From Phocaeicola_A sp964432715 (lineage in GTDB: Bacteria > Bacteroidota > Bacteroidia > Bacteroidales > Bacteroidaceae), in assembly GCA_964432715.1 (NCBI GenBank), contig CAYSOW010000007.1, forward strand, positions 1-38,224: 38,224 nt of DNA, written 5' to 3'. The notes beneath the pieces are model-generated. The model was given only the letters and a program-made list of their open reading frames with translations. It made no database searches and was not told the origin of the DNA. Position 1 is the stretch's first letter, and each line of letters starts with the position of its first letter. Below, piece after piece: positions 1 through 8,189 of this stretch. A program made the translations under genes and the position numbers.

Positions 1-12
1 GATTCAATAGCT

Positions 13-495
13 ATGATGCATAATTGGTTTGAATGCAAAATCCGTTACGAGAAGACGATGGAAAACGGAATGAATAAGAAAGTAACGGAACCCTATTTGG
101 TGGATGCACTCAGCTTTACGGAGGCAGAAAAACGGATTATCGAGGAGATGACACCGTTCATCTCGGGCGAGTTTACCGTATCAGATATAAAGAGAGCCAA
201 CTACAGCGAGCTCTTCACTTGTGAGGAGGAGGCGGCCGACCGTTGGTTTAAATGCAAACTCTACTTCATCACGCTGGATGAGAAGAGCGGTGCCGAGAAG
301 AAGACGGCAACTCAGATCTTGGTGCAGGCAGCAGATTTGCGCGATGCCATCAAGAAACTGGATGAAGGCATGAAGGGCACGATGGCGGACTACGTCATTG
401 CTTCTGTCAACGAAACGCCGATTATGGATGTGTATCCGTACGACGGAGAGATTCATGTGGCACCAGAGTTTCCTGAAGCCGGAGCAAACGCATAA
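13..495 (+). CDS. DUF4494 domain-containing protein
   Basis: This 160-residue soluble protein resembles the DUF4494 family, small proteins of unknown function common in Bacteroidales. The N-terminal NWFECKIRYEKTMENG and the following KVTEPYLVDALSFTEAE pattern are what I recognise. It has no signal peptide or membrane segment, and is mixed alpha/beta with many acidic residues. Two adjacent ATGs (13 and 16) are possible starts. No in-frame stop lies upstream within the window, so the true start could be further left, although family members begin near MHNWFE. The next gene, a YggS-type PLP protein, starts 12 bp after the stop on the same strand, so the two are probably co-transcribed. No biochemical function can be assigned. 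Confidence 0.8.
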   Translation: MMHNWFECKIRYEKTMENGMNKKVTEPYLVDALSFTEAEKRIIEEMTPFISGEFTVSDIKRANYSELFTCEEEAADRWFKCKLYFITLDEKSGAEKKTATQILVQAADLRDAIKKLDEGMKGTMADYVIASVNETPIMDVYPYDGEIHVAPEFPEAGANA

Positions 496-507
496 GGAGT
501 AAGACGT

Positions 508-1176
508 ATGAGTGTAGAGGTTCAATTAAAGGAAGTCCTGAGTGAGCTGCCGGAGTCGGTACGTTTGGTGGCCGTCTCCAAGTTTCATCCGAACGAGGCG
601 ATTGAGGAGGCTTACCGCGCCGGACAACGCGTCTTCGGAGAGAGTAAGGTGCAAGAGATGACCGCCAAGGAGGAGTCGCTGCCGAAAGATATTGAGTGGC
701 ACTTCATCGGGCATCTGCAGACGAACAAAATCAAGTTCATCGCGCCTTACGTTTCGCTCATTCACGGAGTGGACAGCTATAAGTTGCTGACGGAAATCGA
801 CAAGCAGGCGGGCAAAGCGGGACGCGTGATTCCCTGTCTGCTGCAGATACATATTGCACAGGAGGAGACGAAGTTCGGCTTCTCGTTCGACGAGTGTACA
901 GAGATGCTGCGCGAAGGTGACTGGAAAGCGCTGAAGCACATCGCCCTCCACGGACTGATGGGCATGGCGAGCAACACGGACGATATGCAGCAGGTGCGCA
1001 AGGAGTTTGCTTCGCTGCATCGCTATTTTCAGGAGGTGAAGAGCAACTTCTTCCCGGAGGACGAGGCCTTCAAGGAGCTCTCCATGGGTATGAGCCACGA
1101 CTACCCGATTGCCATCGAAGAGGGGGCAACCTTGGTGCGTGTGGGCAGTAAGATTTTCGGAGAAAGAATTTACTAA
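508..1176 (+). CDS. yggS: YggS family pyridoxal 5'-phosphate homeostasis protein
   Basis: This 222-residue cytosolic protein belongs to the YggS/PROSC (PLPBP) family. These are single-domain alanine-racemase-type TIM barrels that bind pyridoxal 5'-phosphate and buffer B6 vitamers and amino acid pools, without a known catalytic turnover. The PLP-binding lysine is Lys25 in LVAVSKFHP. Other family signatures are FGESKVQE, EWHFIGHLQTNK, the LMGMAS segment, LSMGMSHDYPIAIEEGATLVR and the C-terminal VGSKIFGER. Length is normal for the family. It follows the DUF4494 gene by 12 bp and is followed by an intrinsic terminator, so the two form a short operon. Family membership is secure; the physiological role is taken from characterised relatives. 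Confidence 0.95.
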   Translation: MSVEVQLKEVLSELPESVRLVAVSKFHPNEAIEEAYRAGQRVFGESKVQEMTAKEESLPKDIEWHFIGHLQTNKIKFIAPYVSLIHGVDSYKLLTEIDKQAGKAGRVIPCLLQIHIAQEETKFGFSFDECTEMLREGDWKALKHIALHGLMGMASNTDDMQQVRKEFASLHRYFQEVKSNFFPEDEAFKELSMGMSHDYPIAIEEGATLVRVGSKIFGERIY

Positions 1177-1214
1177 CACAAAACGAAGCTTATTTCAACA
1201 ACATTTACAACGGA

Positions 1215-1256
1215 AGGGGCGTTCATTTCTAACGAGATGGCGCCTCTTTTATTTTA
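1215..1256 (+). terminator. Intrinsic terminator of the DUF4494-yggS operon
   Basis: AGGGGCG (1215-1221) pairs with CGCCTCT (1241-1247), with one G-T wobble. A T-rich run ending near 1256 follows. Confidence 0.75.
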
Positions 1257-1271
1257 TTTACTTTCGATTTA

Positions 1272-1302
1272 TTTGTTTTCCTCGATAGAAGTTATATCTT
1301 TG
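1272..1302 (+). promoter_or_regulatory. Bacteroides-type promoter for the acyl-CoA ligase
   Basis: The -33 TTTG is at 1272-1275 and the -7 TATCTTTG at 1295-1302, separated by 19 bp. This matches the Bacteroides sigma-ABfr consensus TTTG/TAnnTTTG. The ATG is 27 bp further on. Confidence 0.75.
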
Positions 1303-1328
1303 CACATAACAATATTAATTGTGCAAAA

Positions 1329-2975
1329 ATGGAAGAAAGTTTTAACTCACTTATAGCGCAGAGCATCAGGGATCACTGGAACCTGAATGCTTTGACCGAT
1401 TACAACGGGGAGACCTTACAATATAAGGATGTGGCCCGTAAAATTGAGAAACTTCATATTATGTTTGAGGCAGGCGGCGTGGTCAAGGGTGACAAGATTG
1501 CCATCTGCGGGCGCAACAGCTCTTACTGGGGAGCCGCTTTTCTGGCGGTGTTGACCTACGGGGCAGTGGCAGTGCCTATCCTTCACGAATTTAAAGCGGA
1601 GAACATTCATCACTTGATTAATCATGCGGACGCCAAGATTCTGTTGGTAGGCGACATGATTTGGCCGGAGCTCGACGAGGAACAGATGCCGGACCTGGAG
1701 GGTATCATTCTGCTGAACGACTATTCGTTGCTGGTTTCCCGATCGGAGCGTCTGACTTACGCACGGGAGCACTTGAACGAGATGTTCGGCAAGAAGTATC
1801 CGAAGAACTTCAGAATGGAGCATATCCAATATCATGAGGGGCAGCCGGAAGAGCTGGCGCTGATTAACTACACCTCGGGCACTACAAGCCAGTCGAAGGG
1901 GGTCATGATTCCCTACCGCGCACTCTATTCCAACATGAAATTCGCCTCGGAGGTGCTGAACATCAAAGCGGGCAGCAAGGTGGTTTCCATGCTTCCCATG
2001 GCGCACATGTACGGCATGAGTTTCGAGTTTCTGTATGAGTTCATCATCGGTTGCCACATCTACTTCCTGACGCGTGTACCGAGTCCGAAGATTATCTTCC
2101 AGGCATTTGCGGATATCAAACCGTGCATCGTGATTGCCGTACCCCTGATTATCGAGAAGATTATCAAGAAGAAGGTGTTACCGAAGCTGCAGACGCCCAC
2201 AATGAAGATTCTGCTGAAGGTACCTATCATCAACGATAAAATCAAAGCAACCATCCGCGAACAGGTGATTAACGCTTTCGGAGGCAACTTCTACGAGGTG
2301 ATTGTGGGAGGTGCGGCGTTCAATCCGGATGTGGAGAACTTCCTGCGAATGATTGATTTCCCCTACACAGTGGGCTACGGCATGACGGAGTGTGCTCCGA
2401 TTATCTGCTACGAGGATTGGAAGAAGTTTGCACAGGGCTCTTGCGGTAAGTGCGTGCAGCGCATGGAGGTGAAGATTCTGAGCAACGACCCGCAGCACGA
2501 GGTGGGCGAGATTGTTTGTCGCGGTATGAACGTGATGCTGGGTTACTACAAAAATCCGGAGGCGACGGCAGCGGTGCTCGACAAGGAGGGCTGGCTGCAT
2601 ACGGGCGACTTGGGCGTGATTGATGCGGAGGGCAACCTCTTTATCAAGGGGCGTAGCAAAAATATGCTCTTGGGACCGTCCGGTCAGAATATCTATCCGG
2701 AGGAGATTGAGGAGAAAATCAACAGCTTGCCGTATGTTTCGGAATCTATTGTGGTACAGCGAGAGGATAAATTGGTGGCTTTGATTCACCCCGACTATGA
2801 CGAGGCGACCCTCAACCATCTGGACGAGGCGGATGTGACACGCATCATGGAGGAGAACCGGGTGGCACTCAACCCGCAACTTCCTGCCTACGCACAGATT
2901 ACCAAAGTGGAGATTTTCAAGGAGGAGTTCGAGAAAACGCCGAAGAAGAGTATTCGTCGGTTCCTCTATCACTAA
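1329..2975 (+). CDS. AMP-binding long-chain fatty acid--CoA ligase
   Basis: This 548-residue member of the adenylate-forming (ANL) superfamily is predicted to activate a fatty acid with ATP and transfer it to CoA at the inner face of the membrane. The phosphate-binding loop is YTSGTTSQSKGVM (181-193). The A5 motif GYGMTECAP is at 349-357, TGDLG at 425-429, and the hinge and downstream motif GRSKNMLLGPSGQNIYP at 441-457. The A10 lysine is probably within TPKKSIRR near 539-540. The order and spacing are those of intact FadD/ACSL-like enzymes. It is monocistronic, between its own promoter and a strong bidirectional terminator. The chain length of the acid cannot be read from sequence; an acyl-ACP synthetase is a less likely alternative. 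Confidence 0.9.
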   Translation: MEESFNSLIAQSIRDHWNLNALTDYNGETLQYKDVARKIEKLHIMFEAGGVVKGDKIAICGRNSSYWGAAFLAVLTYGAVAVPILHEFKAENIHHLINHADAKILLVGDMIWPELDEEQMPDLEGIILLNDYSLLVSRSERLTYAREHLNEMFGKKYPKNFRMEHIQYHEGQPEELALINYTSGTTSQSKGVMIPYRALYSNMKFASEVLNIKAGSKVVSMLPMAHMYGMSFEFLYEFIIGCHIYFLTRVPSPKIIFQAFADIKPCIVIAVPLIIEKIIKKKVLPKLQTPTMKILLKVPIINDKIKATIREQVINAFGGNFYEVIVGGAAFNPDVENFLRMIDFPYTVGYGMTECAPIICYEDWKKFAQGSCGKCVQRMEVKILSNDPQHEVGEIVCRGMNVMLGYYKNPEATAAVLDKEGWLHTGDLGVIDAEGNLFIKGRSKNMLLGPSGQNIYPEEIEEKINSLPYVSESIVVQREDKLVALIHPDYDEATLNHLDEADVTRIMEENRVALNPQLPAYAQITKVEIFKEEFEKTPKKSIRRFLYH

Positions 2976-3060
2976 TCGTTGTCCATGTCGATCATATTTG
3001 CCTGTCAATCATAAGAAAACAAAAGGCTACAAAAGACTAGGAAAGACAACAAGAGTCTAC

Positions 3061-3106
3061 AAAAAAACCGAGCACCTCTCCGGAAAGGAAAGGTGCTCGG
3101 TTTTTT
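3061..3106. terminator. Bidirectional intrinsic terminator
   Basis: ACCGAGCACCT (3067-3077) pairs perfectly with AGGTGCTCGGT (3091-3101). It is flanked by an A run on the left and a T run on the right, so it can end both the acyl-CoA ligase transcript (+) and the lepA/Crp-family transcript (-). Confidence 0.93.
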
Positions 3107-3118
3107 ATTGGAATGCCG

Positions 3119-3697
3119 TTATAACTGTCCCGAACGAACGCGACTAAGTGTTTCCGGTGTCATCTGCAAGTAGGAGGCGATGTGAACCAACGGCGCTCTT
3201 TGCAGAATCTGTGGCTGCGTTTCCAGCAATCGGTTGTAACGCACATGCGCCGGCTCGAAACGAAGCATATCCGCCTTCTGTTGCGACAGAATCAAGGCCT
3301 TCGCCATGAGCGTGCGGTAGAGCATGTTAATCTCCCACGACTCCTCCGTCAGGCGCTGCCAGTTCTCGAAGGAGACACCCCACGACGCCGTATTCTCCAA
3401 GGTCTCCACAATGAGTTGCGAAGGTTGGCGCAGGAAGAAACTCTCAATGCAAGTCAGTACATCCCCCTCACACGAGAAATGCTCCGTCAGATCCTTGTTG
3501 TATTTGAAATAGAACTGACGTACCATTCCCTTTTCGATAAAGAAGATGTAATTGCACAGCTCTCCCCTGTCCACCAGGCGCTCCCCTTTCTTCAACTTGA
3601 AGGGCTCCAAGGCGGCTGCAAGTTTCTCTACCGCCGTGCGCGACAACTTATAGTAGCGCTCGGAGATGAGATTCGCAATTTCTCTTTTCTTATCCAT
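3119..3697 (-). CDS. Crp/Fnr family transcriptional regulator
   Basis: This 192-residue regulator has an N-terminal cyclic-nucleotide-binding-like beta-roll (about residues 15-120). Visible features are the KKGERLVDRGELCNYIFFIEKG strand-turn segments and FSCEGDVL. A long dimerisation helix (about 125-150) follows. The C-terminal helix-turn-helix is PLVHIASYLQMTPETLSRVR (169-188). It lacks the FNR-type N-terminal cysteine cluster, so it is unlikely to be an Fe-S oxygen sensor. The roll also lacks an obvious cAMP-binding RxS arrangement, so the ligand is unknown. It starts 36 bp after lepA on the same strand and is probably co-transcribed with it. Many Bacteroidales carry several such short Crp-like regulators of undefined regulon. 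Confidence 0.88.
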   Translation of the reverse strand: MDKKREIANLISERYYKLSRTAVEKLAAALEPFKLKKGERLVDRGELCNYIFFIEKGMVRQFYFKYNKDLTEHFSCEGDVLTCIESFFLRQPSQLIVETLENTASWGVSFENWQRLTEESWEINMLYRTLMAKALILSQQKADMLRFEPAHVRYNRLLETQPQILQRAPLVHIASYLQMTPETLSRVRSGQL

Positions 3698-3733
3698 GGA
3701 TGTACGTACTTTAATTTACTTTATCTATATCTA

Positions 3734-5515
3734 TTAATCAAGCTTGAGGACTGCCAAGAAGGCCTTCTGCGGCACTTCCACATTACCAATCTGCTTCATA
3801 CGCTTCTTACCGCGTTTCTGCTTCTCAAGCAATTTACGTTTACGACTGACGTCACCACCGTAGCACTTGGCTGTCACATCCTTACGTACCGCCTTGATGG
3901 TTTCACGGGCGATAATCTTGGCACCAATGGCTGCCTGGATGGCAATTTCAAACTGCTGACGCGGTATCAGCTCCTTCAACTTCTCACACATGCGGCGACC
4001 CAGTTCGTAGGCATTGTCAACATGCGTCAGTGTGGAGAGCGCATCCACCGGTTCTCCGTTCAGCAAGATATCCAGTTTCACCAACTTCGACGGACGGAAA
4101 CCGGACGGATGGTAATCGAAGGAAGCATATCCCTTAGAGATACTTTTCAACTTATCGTAAAAGTCGATCACAATCTCACCCAACGGCATCTTGTAATAGA
4201 GTTCCACACGATTACCCGAGATATACTCCTGCTTCACCAACTCACCCCGTTTACCCAGACAGAGGGTCATGATGGGACCGATATAATCGGTGGTTGTAAT
4301 GACAGAAGCACTGATATAAGGTTCGTCAATATGATCAATCAATGTCGGATCGGGCATACCACCGGGGTTGTGCACCTCCGTCATGTGTCCCTGCTTATCA
4401 TAGATTTGGTAAGAAACGTTCGGCACCGTCGTGATGACATTCATATTGAACTCACGATCCAGACGCTCCTGCACAATCTCCATATGGAGCAGGCCCAAGA
4501 ATCCGCAACGGAATCCGAAGCCCAACGCCAGTGACGACTCCGGTTGGAACGTCAGCGAAGCATCGTTCAGCTGCAACTTCTCCAACGAAGAGCGCAAGTC
4601 CTCAAAGTCCTCCGCCTCGATGGGATAGACACCGGCGAAGACCATCGGCTTCACCTCCTCAAAACCGGAGATAGCCTCGGCACACGGACGCGCAATGTGC
4701 GTGATGGTATCACCCACCTTCACCTCACGCGAAGTCTTGATGCCGGAGATAATGTAACCCACATCACCCGTACGCAACTCCTGACGAGGAATCATATCCA
4801 TCTTCAGGACACCAATCTCATCCGCCACATACTCCTTACCGGTATTAAAGAACTTCACCTTATCGCCCGAACGAATCACGCCATTCGTAATCTTGAAGTA
4901 GGCAATGATACCACGGAACGAGTTGAACACAGAGTCGAAAATCAATGCTTGCAGCGGCGCCTCCTCGTCCCCTTTCGGATGCGGAATGCGTTCCACCACC
5001 GCCTGCAGAATCTCCTCTACGCCCATGCCGGTCTTACCCGACGCACGGATAATCTCCTCGCGCTTACAGCCCAAGAGCTCAACAATCTCATCCTCCACCT
5101 CTTCAGGCATGGCACTCGCCATATCACATTTATTGATGACCGGGATAATCTCCAAGTCATGTTCGATGGCCATATAGAGGTTTGAGATGGTCTGAGCCTG
5201 TACGCCCTGAGACGCATCTACAATCAGCAACGCACCTTCGCAAGCAGCAATAGAGCGGGAAACCTCGTAAGAGAAGTCGACGTGTCCCGGAGTATCAATC
5301 AAGTTCAGAATATATTTCTCCCCCTTGTAAGTGTACTCCATCTGGATGGCGTGACTTTTAATCGTGATTCCACGTTCCCTTTCGAGGTCCATGTCGTCCA
5401 ACATCTGTCCCTCCGTCACCTGAATAGTTTTAGTGTACTCCAACAGACGGTCGGCCAATGTAGACTTTCCATGATCAATATGTGCGATAATGCAAAAGTT
5501 GCGTATTTTTTCCAT
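3734..5515 (-). CDS. lepA: Elongation factor 4 (LepA), ribosomal back-translocase GTPase
   Basis: This 593-residue translational GTPase acts on the ribosome, where LepA/EF4 is linked to back-translocation, initiation and 30S biogenesis. Seen in sequence: the G1 loop AHIDHGKST (11-19), RGITIKSHA (G2), DTPGH (G3) and NKCD (G4). EF-G-like domains II, III and V follow. The LepA-specific C-terminal domain ends in CYGGDVSRKRKLLEKQK and IGNVEVPQKAFLAVL. The open frame extends 32 codons upstream, but the family start MEKIRNF corresponds to the ATG at 5515. The upstream extension would also overlap the promoter at 5547-5554. A Crp/Fnr regulator follows 36 bp downstream. Confidence 0.97.
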   Translation of the reverse strand: MEKIRNFCIIAHIDHGKSTLADRLLEYTKTIQVTEGQMLDDMDLERERGITIKSHAIQMEYTYKGEKYILNLIDTPGHVDFSYEVSRSIAACEGALLIVDASQGVQAQTISNLYMAIEHDLEIIPVINKCDMASAMPEEVEDEIVELLGCKREEIIRASGKTGMGVEEILQAVVERIPHPKGDEEAPLQALIFDSVFNSFRGIIAYFKITNGVIRSGDKVKFFNTGKEYVADEIGVLKMDMIPRQELRTGDVGYIISGIKTSREVKVGDTITHIARPCAEAISGFEEVKPMVFAGVYPIEAEDFEDLRSSLEKLQLNDASLTFQPESSLALGFGFRCGFLGLLHMEIVQERLDREFNMNVITTVPNVSYQIYDKQGHMTEVHNPGGMPDPTLIDHIDEPYISASVITTTDYIGPIMTLCLGKRGELVKQEYISGNRVELYYKMPLGEIVIDFYDKLKSISKGYASFDYHPSGFRPSKLVKLDILLNGEPVDALSTLTHVDNAYELGRRMCEKLKELIPRQQFEIAIQAAIGAKIIARETIKAVRKDVTAKCYGGDVSRKRKLLEKQKRGKKRMKQIGNVEVPQKAFLAVLKLD

Positions 5516-5546
5516 GTAAATGATATCTTCTAAGTAATATTCCGTG

Positions 5547-5554
5547 CAAAGATA
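5547..5554 (-). promoter_or_regulatory. Probable lepA promoter (-7 element)
   Basis: On the minus strand the sequence reads TATCTTTG, a perfect TAnnTTTG match 31 bp upstream of the lepA ATG. I see no clear TTTG at the expected -33 distance. Confidence 0.55.
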
Positions 5555-5593
5555 CAAAAAAGTCCTTAAATAACGATGAAGATAGCGATTTAC

Positions 5594-5635
5594 AAAAAAA
5601 GCGCGAGACACAGTTTAACAAGTCTCAGCGCTTTT
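5594..5635 (-). terminator. Intrinsic terminator of the PF10771 winged-helix gene
   Basis: GCGCGAGAC (5601-5609) pairs with GTCTCAGCGC (5622-5631) with one bulged base. Read on the minus strand, it is followed by a run of seven Ts (A run at 5594-5600). Confidence 0.85.
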
Positions 5636-5668
5636 TATTGCATTTGCAATTCTTTTTAACTCTTCAGA

Positions 5669-5869
5669 TTACTTGAGTTTCAAGAAAAGTTCACCTTCAA
5701 CTTCTGAAGTTTCCACTTTATCTTCACGAAGTAACCAGCCCAAGCCCAAGAAGAAATCCTTGTCAACCAGTTTAGTAGCTTTTTTGATTTGCTTTTGAGT
5801 TAAGCCTTCAGTCTCATTCAGTGCATTCCAGATCTGTCCGGCAATGACACCTGCTTTCTCTTTTAACAT
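5669..5869 (-). CDS. Small winged-helix domain protein (PF10771 type)
   Basis: This 66-residue protein consists of one predicted winged helix: helix 1 AGVIAGQIWNALNE, a turn, the probable recognition helix LTQKQIKKATKL, then DFFLGLGWLLREDKVETSEVE with a wing and a final strand. The pattern matches the small Bacteroidales winged-helix family PF10771 (formerly DUF2582). The family fold suggests nucleic acid binding, but no target is known to me. The gene is monocistronic, with a -7 element at 5945-5952 and a strong hairpin terminator after it. The length is complete for this family. Confidence 0.85.
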   Translation of the reverse strand: MLKEKAGVIAGQIWNALNETEGLTQKQIKKATKLVDKDFFLGLGWLLREDKVETSEVEGELFLKLK

Positions 5870-5944
5870 AATTAATTACTTTAAATAAAAGGTTAATCCT
5901 TTGTCTATTCGATGAATAAACGTTTCAATTCTCAAATTCCAAGG

Positions 5945-5972
5945 CAAAGGTATATATTCTTTATGTTATACA
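5945..5972 (-). promoter_or_regulatory. Promoter of the PF10771 winged-helix gene
   Basis: The minus strand shows TACCTTTG (5945-5952), a perfect -7 element. A GTTG lies 18 bp upstream of it (complement of CAAC at 5971-5974) and is a near match to -33 TTTG. The rest of 5870-6072 is AT-rich with no gene seen. Confidence 0.55.
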
Positions 5973-6072
5973 ACATAATTATAGAGGAGTATTTTGCCAT
6001 AATTTAAGATTTATAAACAGTTAACCTACGCAATTTAAAGCTAATTAATAATTCACCGAGGATTTTCTTCTA

Positions 6073-6555
6073 TTATTCGTCTTTCTTTCTCAGTTGTTCA
6101 CCCCAAATACGTGCCGCTTCCTCTACAATTTTTACGCATGGACGCTTCTTGTAATAGTGGGCAGTACGTGCCTCGGGAGTGGCGACTGTCGGCTCATTAT
6201 CAGGAAGATTCAACAAATCAGCGCAACGGAGCGCACCGTTACGTTGCTTAAATTCCTCGGCCAACTGCTGCACAAAAGCGTAGTTGGCAGCTTTTCCATC
6301 TCGATCGGCGCCATCTGTTACACCCGTCTTCAAGCCTGCCAACAGAAACATGCCGCAAGCTGCACCACACGTTTCACGCATCCGTCCGATACCTCCACCA
6401 AAGGAAGCTGACATTTTGAGCGCTTGTTCCTGAGAGAAATCTTCCAAATCAGCATAGGCAGCCACCACCGACTGTGAGCAGTTGAAGCCCTCTTTGAAGA
6501 GTGCTACCGCCTTGGCCACCCTTGCATCTATCTCTTCTTGTGATAATCCGTTCAT
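6073..6555 (-). CDS. C_GCAxxG_C_C family protein
   Basis: This 160-residue protein shows the diagnostic cysteine pattern of the C_GCAxxG_C_C family (PF09719). Cys26 is in FNCSQSV, Cys63 and Cys67 in ETCGAACGMF (the CGxxCG core), Cys111 in LRCADLL and Cys140 in RPCVKIV. A glycine-rich FGGGIG segment precedes the core. The family is proposed to bind a metal or redox cofactor, but I know of no established function. There is no signal peptide, so it is cytoplasmic. It stands alone on the minus strand, divergent from a small lipoprotein gene. Assignment to the family is firm because of the five spaced cysteines. Confidence 0.93.
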   Translation of the reverse strand: MNGLSQEEIDARVAKAVALFKEGFNCSQSVVAAYADLEDFSQEQALKMSASFGGGIGRMRETCGAACGMFLLAGLKTGVTDGADRDGKAANYAFVQQLAEEFKQRNGALRCADLLNLPDNEPTVATPEARTAHYYKKRPCVKIVEEAARIWGEQLRKKDE

Positions 6556-6656
6556 CCTACTTAATCCTTTTAATCGTTTGATTGTTCTATGTTTCAGAAA
6601 AAATTCACTACCTTCGCTTTCCTAAATCATATAGAAAACATTATTCATTCGAAGTT

Positions 6657-7040
6657 ATGAAAAAATTGCTATACCCCATCCTACTCCTGAGCGTTATCCT
6701 GACGGCATGTCAGGAGAGCCGGGAGCAACAGTTTGTGCGCAGTGCACAAGAGTTGACTCAGCGCTGCCCCATGGTCATCAACGAATGTACGGTGATGGAT
6801 AGTGTGAGCTATGAGCCCGCCACGACCACTTACACCTATTATTATACGGTGAGCGGACCGGAGAGCGAGATACTGCAAGCCATTCAGCAGACAGCCGCTC
6901 AGATGGGCGACAACATCCGCAACTCTGTAGAACTGAAGCCCCAGAAGGAAGCGGGCGTTACGTTCCGCTATGTCTATCATGCGCCCGTCACAGGAAAGAC
7001 GTTGGGTGATGTCACCGTGCGCCCGTCCGACTATCGGTAA
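6657..7040 (+). CDS. Small putative lipoprotein, function unknown
   Basis: This 127-residue protein starts at the ATG at 6657 rather than the first in-frame ATG at 6582, because this start gives a clean lipoprotein signal: MKKLLYPILLLSVILTAC, with the lipid-modified Cys18. The mature part is short, with a Tyr/Thr-rich segment (YEPATTTYTYYYTVSG), a helix (SEILQAIQQTAAQMGDNI) and a beta-rich C-terminus. The fold may be a small alpha/beta domain. It ends at a hairpin shared with the convergent TSCPD gene. I do not recognise a family. It is probably anchored to the periplasmic face of the outer or inner membrane. Confidence 0.78.
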   Translation: MKKLLYPILLLSVILTACQESREQQFVRSAQELTQRCPMVINECTVMDSVSYEPATTTYTYYYTVSGPESEILQAIQQTAAQMGDNIRNSVELKPQKEAGVTFRYVYHAPVTGKTLGDVTVRPSDYR

Positions 7041-7106
7041 TACATATCGTCAAACATGCATATAGCCGAATAACGCATAAAACCCTATGACGCGTATAGC
7101 CAAATA

Positions 7107-7151
7107 AAAAGCCGTTTCCATACACCTCTGCAGGATTGGAAACGGCTTTTT
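7107..7151. terminator. Bidirectional intrinsic terminator
   Basis: AAAAGCCGTTTCCA (7107-7120) pairs perfectly with TGGAAACGGCTTTT (7137-7150), with T or A runs on both sides. It serves the lipoprotein gene (+) and the pheT-yebC-TSCPD unit (-). Confidence 0.93.
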
Positions 7152-7154
7152 GTA

Positions 7155-7403
7155 TTAGTTTTCAGAAGCTTGTCGGAGTGCCTTGCAAAGCTGGTCGGGA
7201 CAAGAAGTATCGCGATGACCGCAATGTGTTCCCTCCAGACGTGCCAGGATATCCTCCACCTTCATACCTTTCACCAACGCAGAAATACCTTTCAGGTTTC
7301 CGTTACAACCACCCCAAAAGGCAACATCCTTCAAGATGCCATCTTCCACGTCGACTTCGATATAAGAGCTACAAGTACCTTCTGTCTTATATGTCAACTT
7401 CAT
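7155..7403 (-). CDS. TSCPD domain protein (TIGR03905 family)
   Basis: This 82-residue protein is a stand-alone TSCPD domain. Its TIGR03905-type pattern has cysteines at 11, 33, 61, 68 and 73, in GTCSSYIE, FWGGCNGN and THCGHRDTSCPDQLC. The TSCPD domain is otherwise found at the C-terminus of adenosylcobalamin-dependent ribonucleotide reductases. A metal-binding role is likely, but the free-standing protein has no established function. Its ATG lies 4 bp after the yebC stop, so it is translated as the last gene of that operon. The bidirectional hairpin follows immediately. Confidence 0.9.
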   Translation of the reverse strand: MKLTYKTEGTCSSYIEVDVEDGILKDVAFWGGCNGNLKGISALVKGMKVEDILARLEGTHCGHRDTSCPDQLCKALRQASEN

Positions 7404-7407
7404 AATC

Positions 7408-8145
7408 TTATTCCTCGTCCTCGTCAGGTTTCATGTTGGTGTAAACCGTCTGAACATCGTCAAACTCCTCCAGACGCTCAATCATCTTGTCCAAAGTCTC
7501 ACGCTGCTCGGGAGTAACCTCCTTCAGGTCGTTCGGAATGTAAGTAAAGTCACCACCAACCTCTTCGAATCCGTGCTCCTCCAAGTACTTCTGGATCTGA
7601 GCATAGCTCTTCGGGTCACCATAGATAGTGATAGTACCCTGCTCCTCGTCCTCATCGAACTCGTCATCTACCCCGAAATCGATCAAGTCAAGAATCAGTT
7701 CCTCCATATCCACATCCGCTTTCTTCTTGAAAGAGAAGATACACTTGTGGTCGAACAAATAAGCCAAAGAGCCCATTGTACCCAGTGTACCGGCAAATTT
7801 ATTGAAGACAGAACGAACGTCGGCCACCGTACGAGTCGGGTTGTCGGTCAAAGTATCTACGAATACGGCGATACCGTGAGGGCCGTATCCCTCGTAAGTC
7901 ATGCTCTTGTAATCGCTCTGGTCCTTACCCATTGCATTTTTGATTGCACGCTCGATGTTATCCTTCGGCATGTTCTCGCGTTTGCAAGTAGCAATCACCG
8001 AACGCAAAGTCGGGTTGTTCTCAGGTTCCGGACCGCCGGCCTTTACAGCGATAGCGATTTGTTTACCCAGTCTTGTAAATGTTTTTGCCATGTGGCCCCA
8101 TCTTTTCAGTTTGGTAGCCTTTCTATACTCAAATGCTCTTCCCAT
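7408..8145 (-). CDS. yebC: YebC/PmpR family protein (TACO1-like)
   Basis: This 245-residue YebC-type protein shows KRWGHMAKTFTRLGKQI, the NPTLRSVIATCKRENMPKDNIERAI segment, MTYEGYGPHGIAVFVDTLTDN, FNKFAGTLGTMGSLAYLF and a long acidic region ending in PDEDEE. Family members were first called DNA-binding regulators. More recent work on YebC and TACO1 links them to translation through polyproline or stalled ribosomes. Several residues differ from the Gammaproteobacterial type (KTFTR in place of the usual K.KD.K), as in other Bacteroidetes versions. It lies 44 bp downstream of pheT and 4 bp upstream of the TSCPD gene, so the three form an operon. Confidence 0.95.
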   Translation of the reverse strand: MGRAFEYRKATKLKRWGHMAKTFTRLGKQIAIAVKAGGPEPENNPTLRSVIATCKRENMPKDNIERAIKNAMGKDQSDYKSMTYEGYGPHGIAVFVDTLTDNPTRTVADVRSVFNKFAGTLGTMGSLAYLFDHKCIFSFKKKADVDMEELILDLIDFGVDDEFDEDEEQGTITIYGDPKSYAQIQKYLEEHGFEEVGGDFTYIPNDLKEVTPEQRETLDKMIERLEEFDDVQTVYTNMKPDEDEE

Positions 8146-8189
8146 GGGATGAAATTTTAAACTATGTGTTATTTATTGTTTGTATAATC

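Noticed and set aside
3182..4534. A 450-codon plus-strand ORF opposite the Crp-family gene and lepA
   Set aside because: It spans two well-defined minus-strand genes and has shadow-frame composition.
5516..5611. 32-residue N-terminal extension of LepA
   Set aside because: The extension contains the promoter -7 element and does not resemble any LepA; the family start is at 5515.
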